NCBI GenBank assembly: GCA_021325255.1
Contig: JAJPHP010000048.1
Coordinates: 59,369-123,368, forward strand
DNA from: Nitrososphaerota archaeon
Lineage (GTDB): Archaea; Thermoproteota; Nitrososphaeria; Nitrososphaerales; CADDZS01
DNA length: 64,000 nt
Direction: 5' to 3'
In this document: positions 26,716-33,996 of the stretch, in pieces
Position numbering within the stretch: position 1 is the stretch's first letter
Layout of the letters: every line of letters begins with the position of its first letter
Program-made: the position numbers and the translations under genes
The notes under the pieces: model-generated
Told to the model about the DNA's origin: nothing
Database searches by the model: none
What the model saw: only the letters and a program-made list of their open reading frames with translations

Positions 26716-27429
26716 TTGAGCGTACAGCGCAAGAAAAGTAGCGCCGCCGCAGTGACTACGACGGAGGTCCTGATCAAGCGGGCCTCCCAGCTGCGCGGCC
26801 TGACGTTCGGGAACAAGATAGACGAGTTGCTCCAAGGCGGCCTCTCGCCAAATTCAATGGCCTTCCTCTATGGAAAGCACGCCAACCGAATGATGAACAT
26901 TCTCTGCGGAAATTCGATTCGCGTCTTCGGCGGAAGAGCCCTGTTCATCGACGCCTCAAACTCGTACGATCCCTATTTGATAGCAGAAAAGTGCACCAGA
27001 AAGAAAAACGAAGTGGACCTGAAGGAGTTCATGGAGTCGATAACCGTGTACAGGGCCTTCACCTGCTACCAGCTGAAGAAGCTCGTTACGAAGGAGATCG
27101 AGAAGGAAGTTGCAGAAAGCAGGGCAAGCAACCAAGCCATCAACTCTATCTTTGTCGCAGGGATTGACAGCGTGTTCAGCGAACAGGACAACACCGAAGC
27201 TGAAACTCAGCGATTGCAGCTTTTCATGGCTTCTGCCCTGGGCAAGGTTGCAAGGGACAAAGAAAGCGGAGTAAAGTTCATCGTGGCATCCTCGAGCGAG
27301 CGTTCGGAGTTTTTCGTACTAAAGTCAGACGTTTCGATAAAACTGTACTCTGAGAGAAACCGCAAGGACAGGGCGATGCTCACCAAGCACCCCGCGTCAG
27401 AAAAGAGGTTTGCCTCGATCGAGATTTAG
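26716..27429 (+). CDS. RecA/RadA-like ATPase with degenerate P-loop
   Basis: 237 aa, TTG start preceded by an AGGTGATG Shine-Dalgarno. The order FGNKIDELLQGGLSPNSMAFLYG...GRALFIDASNSYDPY matches the RadA/RadB/KaiC core up to and past Walker A, but the loop reads GKHANRM, not GxxxxGKT, so ATP binding may be lost or altered. A Walker-B-like strand (NSIFVAGIDSVF) follows. It lies between two small genes and the PolB2 gene. RecA-like paralogues linked to PolB2 resemble the ImuA role in bacterial mutasomes; that parallel is inference. Confidence 0.65.
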   Translation: MSVQRKKSSAAAVTTTEVLIKRASQLRGLTFGNKIDELLQGGLSPNSMAFLYGKHANRMMNILCGNSIRVFGGRALFIDASNSYDPYLIAEKCTRKKNEVDLKEFMESITVYRAFTCYQLKKLVTKEIEKEVAESRASNQAINSIFVAGIDSVFSEQDNTEAETQRLQLFMASALGKVARDKESGVKFIVASSSERSEFFVLKSDVSIKLYSERNRKDRAMLTKHPASEKRFASIEI

Positions 27430-27462
27430 AAAGCATGCGTATGGTGGTTTTTACTTCTCTCC

Positions 27463-27804
27463 ATGGATCCATTACCCCGCGTGAGTGCAGAGCATGATGA
27501 CGGGCAAGCAGGGATTCTGAAATTGGACGGCAGCAGTTCGAATCTGCTCAAGTCGAAATTAAAAGCCGAGGTTGATTCGTGGAGGCCCTTCGTGGAAGCC
27601 CTGAGGTTCGAAGATCGCCAGCTTCTGCGCGGTCTGATATCTGATGCCTGGAAGTACGCGGACGCTGTCGAGAATAGCAAGGAAGGATGCACGACTGAGG
27701 CTTTCCTGATTGCGCTTTTGCTCTCCCGCCAGAAAGAGATCGACCGTCTAGAATCAGAGATTACAAAACTCAAGCAGCAGCAACAGACTGACGGAAAAGA
27801 TTAG
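27463..27804 (+). CDS. Small acidic/helical protein, PolB2 operon
   Basis: 113 aa, ATG start. Two helical parts: SWRPFVEALRFEDRQLL and a C-terminal coiled-coil-like end (RQKEIDRLESEITKLKQQQQ). No domain recognised. Its stop is 20 bases before the polymerase start. It may be an adaptor between the RecA-like protein and the polymerase; unproven. Confidence 0.55.
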   Translation: MDPLPRVSAEHDDGQAGILKLDGSSSNLLKSKLKAEVDSWRPFVEALRFEDRQLLRGLISDAWKYADAVENSKEGCTTEAFLIALLLSRQKEIDRLESEITKLKQQQQTDGKD

Positions 27805-27824
27805 GGCATAGAAGGGAGCCGATC

Positions 27825-30800
27825 TTGGAAGTGGTCGAAGGCTGGCTGCTTGACTGCTACCCTTCCAAGGATTCCAGCAGCTCTGGGATGACTTTCTGGT
27901 TAAAGCAGCTGGCTAGCGGAAAGACTCTCAAACTCAAAGATTCAAGCTGGCACGCGAGCATTTACGCAAGCGGAGAGGCCTGTGACAACCCGTCCTACGT
28001 TTCATCCAAAGTGGAGAACTCTGGTCTAGTACACTCGATTAATCTGGTCCGGCGGAGAATCAACGCCTTCACGAAAGCAAAGAGTCCCGTCCTTCAATTC
28101 GAGCTCTCTAATGCTGGCAGGGCTAGGAGCCTGGCAGAGCGGCTCGAGGGCGCTTTCCAGGGCTACGACGCAATCCACCTGTACAACGTGGATGTCCTCC
28201 CCGAGCAGCAGTACTTCTACGAGAAGGACCTCTTCCCGCTCGCCCGCGTCAGGGCGAGGGCGCAAGGCGGAGAAGTGAAGAGCTGGCAATTGCTCGACGA
28301 CAGCGTCGAGTCGCTGAACTACGAAGTACCGGTTCTCAGGTGCGTCAGGCTCGACGCCAAGTTGCAAGACAGAGTGCCAGGGCTTGACTCCAAATTAAAC
28401 TCAATCTCTCTCGAAGCATTCACAACGGAAGGAGAAAGTAAGAGTGCCGCAGAGGGAAACACCGACGTAATTACTCTCGAGTCAAGCGATGAGGCGGAGA
28501 TACTCGCCGGTTCGATGAAGGAGATCGACAGGTTTGATCCCGACCTGCTAATCACTCGCAACGGCGATTCCTTCGTAATTCCCTATCTGCGCTCTAAAGC
28601 TGCAAAGTGCGGCGTCAGCTTGCAAAAGCTTGACAGGGACGCCGAGGTTTCAAATTCTCTTACAGCGTCGAGTAGTGTAAGAGCTGGAAAGACGTACTTT
28701 TCCTACGGCCGGATACTCTACCGCCCGGCGACGCAACGGCTGTTTGGGAGGTTGCACCTCGACGAGGAGAACACCTTCGTCTACGACCAGTGTAGGCTGC
28801 AGGGCCTCTTCGAGGTTTCAAGGTTGTGCAGGATGCCGATGCACACCTCGATGCGTGCGAGCATAGGCAAGTGCCTCAGCGGCCTGCAGTTTTACAATGC
28901 GTTCAAGCAAGGTCTGCTGATCCCCTGGAAGCCCGAAATTACGGAAGACGGCAAGAATGGGTACGAGCTCTTCAAGTCAGACAGGGGAGGGCTTGTGTTC
29001 AACCCCCTGCCCGGAATACACGAACATATTTTCGAGATCGACTTTGCCTCTCTCTACCCTTCCATAATAAGGAACTACAACATCAGCGCCGAGACGGTGA
29101 ACTGTGCTTGTTGCCGCTCCGGTTCCCGCCACCAGATAGAGGAACTGGGCATGCACATCTGCGAGAAGCGCAAAGGGATTGTCGCTAGCAGCCTAGAACT
29201 TCCGCTCGAGAAGCGCTTTGCCTACAAAAGGCTCAGAGACTCCACGCAGGACAGGTGGCTGAAGAGCGTTTACAACGAGAGGGCTGGAGCCCTAAAATGG
29301 ATCCTAGTTTGCTGTCTCGCGAGAGAATCACCGGTTCTAATTCAGCAAAAAGACGGCCTGGTCCAATACGTGAAAATCGGCGACTTCATCGACAACATAG
29401 TTAGCGGAAAGGAAGGAATCATAGATTGCCCTGATGGTATTTCGGTAGCCAGTGTGGATCGAAATCTCAAGGTCAAGTTTTGCAAGGTCAAGAAACTTCT
29501 CAAGGTTCCTAATAATCAAAAACTACTAGACATTACGTTGGATGACGGAAGGAAGGTGACTGCGACACCAAACCATCCATTCTATCTGCTAAAGAATGGA
29601 AACCTTGAGGTCAGGCAGGCCTCTGATTTGCAGGAAGGAAATTTCATTCCTGTCGCAAAGAAACTGCCTTCGCCACCATCGTCTCCTTGTCACAATGAGG
29701 GATTCATTGACGTTATTGATCAATTGACAAGGAAACTAGACCAAGTTGAACTTGGCCGATGGAGAGTATCGGGCGCAATTCTCTCACAGATGATTCTCGA
29801 AAACAAGCTAGTGATACTCGAAGCTTCTATGAAAGAAGGGTATAGCAATCAAGCTGTGCGAGTATGGGCGAAGAATGGGTTCATACCTCTACGTTTCTTC
29901 CATCTCCTGAATGTACCCCGCGAACTGCATGGTTCATTGCGCGTAGGAATCGGAAGGCCCAAAGGGAAATTCGGAATAACAAGTTGGATGCCAGCCGTCA
30001 TTTCCACAAATGAGGAGCTTGGCTTCTTCCTCGGCCTCTATATTGCCGATGGAAGTACCACCAACACGTACATTCGACTTGACATAGGATATTTCGAAAC
30101 AGACCTTCTCGAAAACGCTTGCATGGTAACAAAGTCGCTGTTCCGAACCACGCCTAGAGTGTACAAAGAGAATGGCGTCAACATGTATATTGTTCAAATA
30201 AATAATCTTGCAATCGTCAAGTTTCTGGAACTAGTACTTGGCATTCCCCCTACTCCCGAGACTGGAAAACTCAAGGCTCCCGAGATAGTATTCAACTCTA
30301 ACACAAATGTGGCGCAGGGTTTTCTAGAAGGCGTACTCGCAGGAGATGGCAGCATTAACAAAAAGCGCTCCTTCGCGAGTGTCGCAACATCATCAAGAGA
30401 TTTTGCAAATCAAATCGGTTACATTGGAGCAACATTAGGTCTAGGTTTCAGAATAGCTATTCATCCAAGGACTTTAGCAAGTCCGATGTACACGGTCAAT
30501 TTTGTGGGACCCGAGACTCTCAAAACGGTTTCTCAGTGGAAATACTTGAAGAAAGCGCATCGAGCGGTATTAGATCCAAAGCTTGAAAATCTCTGCGATA
30601 GCGAAAATGTAAACTGCACTCATCCAACCTATCAACTGTTTCCCACGACTGAATCCAACATCGTACTTTTGGCACGAGAGGCACGTACAGTAAGAACACC
30701 TCGCATAGACCAAAGGGAATCGGCCTGCCCGTATAGAATAACTCAGATAATCGAAAGAATTTCTGCCTTTTCTTCTTCAAAGAGAAGATTGGGAGAAAAA

Positions 30801-31823
30801 TCAATTGCTGCGCTCACGAACGTCATACGCATGTTCCAAGGCGATTTAGGATTTGCCAGAATCAGGAAAATTGAAGAGTTGAGTAGGGTTGACGACTATG
30901 TTTACTGTTTCCAGCTTGCCGATGATGAAGTACCAGGATTCTTCACCGGAGAGGGAGCAGTTTTTACCCACAATTGCTTTGGCTATCTATCCTATCGCAA
31001 CGCAAAGTTCGGTAAGATAGATTCGCACATAGCAGTCTGCGCTCAAGCTAGAAAGACACTGCTCGATGCCCTGCACACCGCAGAGTACCACGGTTTCAGA
31101 ATGATCCACGGGATAGTGGATTCGCTGTGGATAGCAAAGGACGGCGCAGACATGGAGGACTGCAAGGAGCTGTGCAAAGAAATTGAAGCGCAGACGGGGT
31201 TCAAGCTTGCAATCGAGGGCCAGTACAGGTGGATCGTGTTCCTCCCGAGCAAGACGCACTCGGAAAATCAGGTCGCGAACAGGTACTTCGGACGGTTTGA
31301 GGACAAAAACGAGGGAAAGGTGAGGGGAATAGAGCTGCGCCGTCGCGATACCCCGCCGTACTTCAAAAAATGCCAGGGAGAGATTCTCCAAGCACTTTAC
31401 AGGTGCGACGATGTCTCGGAGCTGAGGCAGGCTGCTAGGACAGACGGAGTCAGGATATTCGAAAAGTATGCAGAAGCGCTTGAAGATCACATGGTTCCCC
31501 CGAGCGAGCTCCTCATAAGGAGGAGGCTCTCAAAGAATCTTGACGAATATTTTTCGAAGAGACAGCTGCCTGTGAGTGCCGCCTCGAAACTTTCAATTCG
31601 CGGCCTTGAACTTCAAGCCGGTCAATCGATATCCTACGTTATCACGCGATACCGGACCAGCGGAAAAGATAGATCCATCCCTGAAGAAATTGTAACCGAA
31701 GATTCCGAGTACGATTCTGAAAGGTATGTGGAGCTACTCTCGGACTGCTGCGCGACTGTTCTTTCTCCATTTGGGGTAACAAAGGAGCGACTCCTAACTA
31801 GAGCAGAATCAACTCTCGCCTGA
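27825..31823 (+). CDS. PolB2-type B-family DNA polymerase, likely inactive, with intein
   Basis: 1332 aa precursor; the extein is 778 aa. TTG start after a GGGAG Shine-Dalgarno. Polymerase motif A is intact (DFASLYPSII). Motif B keeps its Lys but reads LKWILVC/CFGY, split by the intein. Motif C, normally DTDS/G, reads HGIVDSLWI and lacks the first Asp. All exonuclease acids are lost: ExoI is SLEAF, ExoII NGDSFVI without the final Asp, ExoIII not found. The C-terminal block (NRYFGRFEDK, RRRDTPPYFKK) is typical of the archaeal PolB2 family, known to be inactivated in many lineages. A structural or translesion-accessory role is likely. Confidence 0.85.
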   Translation: MEVVEGWLLDCYPSKDSSSSGMTFWLKQLASGKTLKLKDSSWHASIYASGEACDNPSYVSSKVENSGLVHSINLVRRRINAFTKAKSPVLQFELSNAGRARSLAERLEGAFQGYDAIHLYNVDVLPEQQYFYEKDLFPLARVRARAQGGEVKSWQLLDDSVESLNYEVPVLRCVRLDAKLQDRVPGLDSKLNSISLEAFTTEGESKSAAEGNTDVITLESSDEAEILAGSMKEIDRFDPDLLITRNGDSFVIPYLRSKAAKCGVSLQKLDRDAEVSNSLTASSSVRAGKTYFSYGRILYRPATQRLFGRLHLDEENTFVYDQCRLQGLFEVSRLCRMPMHTSMRASIGKCLSGLQFYNAFKQGLLIPWKPEITEDGKNGYELFKSDRGGLVFNPLPGIHEHIFEIDFASLYPSIIRNYNISAETVNCACCRSGSRHQIEELGMHICEKRKGIVASSLELPLEKRFAYKRLRDSTQDRWLKSVYNERAGALKWILVCCLARESPVLIQQKDGLVQYVKIGDFIDNIVSGKEGIIDCPDGISVASVDRNLKVKFCKVKKLLKVPNNQKLLDITLDDGRKVTATPNHPFYLLKNGNLEVRQASDLQEGNFIPVAKKLPSPPSSPCHNEGFIDVIDQLTRKLDQVELGRWRVSGAILSQMILENKLVILEASMKEGYSNQAVRVWAKNGFIPLRFFHLLNVPRELHGSLRVGIGRPKGKFGITSWMPAVISTNEELGFFLGLYIADGSTTNTYIRLDIGYFETDLLENACMVTKSLFRTTPRVYKENGVNMYIVQINNLAIVKFLELVLGIPPTPETGKLKAPEIVFNSNTNVAQGFLEGVLAGDGSINKKRSFASVATSSRDFANQIGYIGATLGLGFRIAIHPRTLASPMYTVNFVGPETLKTVSQWKYLKKAHRAVLDPKLENLCDSENVNCTHPTYQLFPTTESNIVLLAREARTVRTPRIDQRESACPYRITQIIERISAFSSSKRRLGEKSIAALTNVIRMFQGDLGFARIRKIEELSRVDDYVYCFQLADDEVPGFFTGEGAVFTHNCFGYLSYRNAKFGKIDSHIAVCAQARKTLLDALHTAEYHGFRMIHGIVDSLWIAKDGADMEDCKELCKEIEAQTGFKLAIEGQYRWIVFLPSKTHSENQVANRYFGRFEDKNEGKVRGIELRRRDTPPYFKKCQGEILQALYRCDDVSELRQAARTDGVRIFEKYAEALEDHMVPPSELLIRRRLSKNLDEYFSKRQLPVSAASKLSIRGLELQAGQSISYVITRYRTSGKDRSIPEEIVTEDSEYDSERYVELLSDCCATVLSPFGVTKERLLTRAESTLA
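29313..30974 (+). other. PolB2 intein, LAGLIDADG type
   Basis: 554 aa intein. It starts at Cys (CLARESPV) and ends VFTHN before a +1 Cys. Splicing blocks: TPNHPF (block B) and VYCFQLADDE near the end (block F). Homing endonuclease motifs LGLYIADG and LEGVLAGDG each carry the Asp. It is inserted inside polymerase motif B, a known intein hot spot in PolB. It should be an active, full-length intein by motif content. Confidence 0.88.
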
Positions 31824-31864
31824 CGAGCAATTCTATTCGTCTCACTAATGATGGAAAGGTCCCT

Positions 31865-32080
31865 TTGAAAACCGCTCGCCGAGTAAAAAGAAAGGGAAGT
31901 CGAGAAAGAAAGAAGCGACCTGCAGTTTCCACTCAATTGAGCTGGATTAGTACTCTGAGAGCAAAAATTGCTAACCCTCAGCTCCGACCAAGATGGAATG
32001 CCTCCACTAGAGTGCTTGTGAACTTCCTTCGCTCCATGCGTGTGCCGTTGCTCCAAAGCAAGGCAAAACCAAGAGGATAG
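31865..32080 (+). CDS. Small basic protein, uncertain
   Basis: 71 aa, TTG start with a GGAAAGGT Shine-Dalgarno 4 bases upstream. Very rich in Arg and Lys (MKTARRVKRKGSRERKKR), with a helical middle. It could bind nucleic acid. It follows the polymerase gene by 41 bases. No homologue recognised; overlapped by an open frame on the other strand. Confidence 0.35.
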   Translation: MKTARRVKRKGSRERKKRPAVSTQLSWISTLRAKIANPQLRPRWNASTRVLVNFLRSMRVPLLQSKAKPRG

Positions 32081-32135
32081 CGTGAATATTATATTGGAGT
32101 TCAAAACAACCTCTCCTTAAGGTAAAGAAATCTTC

Positions 32136-32573
32136 ATGGTAGAACTTTCCGCGCTCGATTACAAGCCAAAGCCAATCGACGGCGACTTTCTCAGCAAGAC
32201 CAACGAGTACCCAGTGACGGGAACACACGAGGGTCATGAGGTCAGGGCCGAAGGTATTCAGCGTGTCGATGCCAACGGCAATCCTTATCCGACTGCGTTC
32301 GGGATTCACGGAACTAACGTTGCGGTTGATTGGGAATCATGCATTGCTGACGGCCAGTGTTCGGACGTTTGTCCGGTCAACGTTTTCGGCTGGTTCCTCA
32401 GAGGCGATGGTCAGGGAGGCTCAGGTAACGACGTAAAGATTGAGCAAGGCACAGAGCAGTGGCAGCAGTTCAGGACCGACAAAATCGATCCAATCCGCGA
32501 GGCCGATTGCATCTTCTGCATGGCCTGCGAAACTGTGTGCCCGACCGTTGCGATAAAGATCACTCCGAAGTAA
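32136..32573 (+). CDS. Zinc-containing ferredoxin
   Basis: 145 aa. An N-terminal extension with His residues (DYKPKPIDGDFLSK; GTHEGHEV) binds zinc in this archaeal family. It is followed by two cluster motifs: C-x5-C-x3-C-P (CIADGQCSDVCP) and C-x2-C-x3-C-P (CIFCMACETVCP). The motifs hold [3Fe-4S]/[4Fe-4S] clusters, so the protein carries low-potential electrons, typically for 2-oxoacid:ferredoxin oxidoreductases. An AT-rich TATA-like element is at 32085-32094. Single-gene unit ending at a shared terminator. Confidence 0.92.
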   Translation: MVELSALDYKPKPIDGDFLSKTNEYPVTGTHEGHEVRAEGIQRVDANGNPYPTAFGIHGTNVAVDWESCIADGQCSDVCPVNVFGWFLRGDGQGGSGNDVKIEQGTEQWQQFRTDKIDPIREADCIFCMACETVCPTVAIKITPK

Positions 32574-32594
32574 GTGCCTCAATTTTCAGCTGAT

Positions 32595-32625
32595 GCGGAG
32601 AGATATTTTGGAATCTCCGCTTCCA
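32595..32625. terminator. Bidirectional terminator hairpin
   Basis: GCGGAGA at 32595-32601 pairs with TCTCCGC at 32614-32620, followed by a T-rich tract on the plus strand. It lies between the convergent ferredoxin and HisS genes. Confidence 0.55.
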
Positions 32626-32645
32626 CTTTTCCCATTCTTTTTGTT

Positions 32646-33914
32646 CTATTTTAGGGCGTCGGCTAGGTCAGAAATCTTTACCGTGACTTCCTCGCCTGAC
32701 TTCATCCACTTTATCTTCACGGAATCCTCCGCAAGCTCCTTTCGACCAACAATGACGACGGCGCTCGTGCCGGCCTCGGATTGAGCCTCAAGGATTTTCC
32801 TCAAACTTCTTCCGGAGATCTCTGACTGGGCAGCAATTCCGTTTCTTCGGAGGTCGGAGGCAATTGAGGCCGCTTTTCTCAGCATATCGATGTCAGTACC
32901 AATAGGTGCGACGAACACTCTTTTCTTGTTCGCCTCGGCAAGCCTTGATAGCTCAAGCGAGAGTAGTGCTCTCTCCACCCCGCCGGCGACGCCCGTCGCA
33001 CCAAGCTCGGGTCGGCCATACACTGCGGGAAGAGAGTCGTATCTTCCACCTCCGCAGAGAGAGCCAAGTTTTGGCTTGTCACCGTCGATGGCTTCGAAGA
33101 CCATATCCGTGTAGTAGTCTATCCCTCTGACGACGCCCAGGTTCAACTCCACATCAGAAATTCCTCGCGAACTGAGGGAGTCGATTATCTCGAGTAGAGG
33201 AGTGGCCTCAAGCTTCATTTCAGATAATGAAGATGAGACGTCCTTTGATCCTCCTTTCAGTTTCACAAACTCGGCTAATTTTTGAAGGTCCTGTGCAGTA
33301 ATGCTTCGACTGTATTCGGAAGCTATCTGCTCGATGCTTTTCTTTCCTAGTTTATCTATGGCGCGAAGCGCATCCAGTATCCTTCCCTCTTCTTCTATTT
33401 TCAACTCTTGCCTGATGAAAGACTCCACGAGCTTCCTCGATCCAAGTAGGATCCTCGCGCGGAGGCCGAGCTTTTTGAAAAGCGCGGACGTAAACTCGAT
33501 GATCTCCGCGTCGGCCTCCGAATTTGAGGGGCCGAAAAGCTCGGCGTCCCACTGGTAGAACCACCTGTATCTTCCATATTGCGGCTCGTCGTACCTCCAC
33601 ATCGACGAGTAGGAGGCAACCCTCACAGGCGGAGTGAGGTCGCGTCTCGAGGTAACGTAGCGCGTAATCCCGACGGTCAGATCGAATCGCAGTCCTAGCT
33701 CCCTGCCGCTCTTGTCGTTGAAGTAGTAGATTTCGTCTCTGATTCCCGGCCCGCTCTTTGCCTCCAGCGTTTCCATTAGCTCAAGGGTCGAGGGCTCCAT
33801 CAACCTGTACCCGAACAACTTACACGTATCAATGAAGGATGATCTGACAACTTCCGCCGACTCGGCTTCCTCTGGCGGGATGTCCCTCATTCCTCTTGGA
33901 AGAGTATAGTCCAT
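32646..33914 (-). CDS. hisS: Histidyl-tRNA synthetase
   Basis: 422 aa class II synthetase charging tRNA-His. Motif 1 region LPRGMRDIPPEE, motif 2 RYDEPQYGRYRWFYQ, His-binding LVRGIDYYTD-like VVRGIDYYTDMVFE, motif 3 GGRYDSL...GVAGGVERALL. A C-terminal anticodon-binding domain follows (VFVAPIGTD...IAAQSEISGRSLRKIL). Length is typical. ATG start, single-gene unit. Confidence 0.95.
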   Translation of the reverse strand: MDYTLPRGMRDIPPEEAESAEVVRSSFIDTCKLFGYRLMEPSTLELMETLEAKSGPGIRDEIYYFNDKSGRELGLRFDLTVGITRYVTSRRDLTPPVRVASYSSMWRYDEPQYGRYRWFYQWDAELFGPSNSEADAEIIEFTSALFKKLGLRARILLGSRKLVESFIRQELKIEEEGRILDALRAIDKLGKKSIEQIASEYSRSITAQDLQKLAEFVKLKGGSKDVSSSLSEMKLEATPLLEIIDSLSSRGISDVELNLGVVRGIDYYTDMVFEAIDGDKPKLGSLCGGGRYDSLPAVYGRPELGATGVAGGVERALLSLELSRLAEANKKRVFVAPIGTDIDMLRKAASIASDLRRNGIAAQSEISGRSLRKILEAQSEAGTSAVVIVGRKELAEDSVKIKWMKSGEEVTVKISDLADALK

Positions 33915-33996
33915 TTCTACTGGGCGACGACCTGCTGTTGATGATAGTTCATTAAGTAAAGCAAGTGACAGTGATGTTCTTTTCCTTCGGCGTTTG

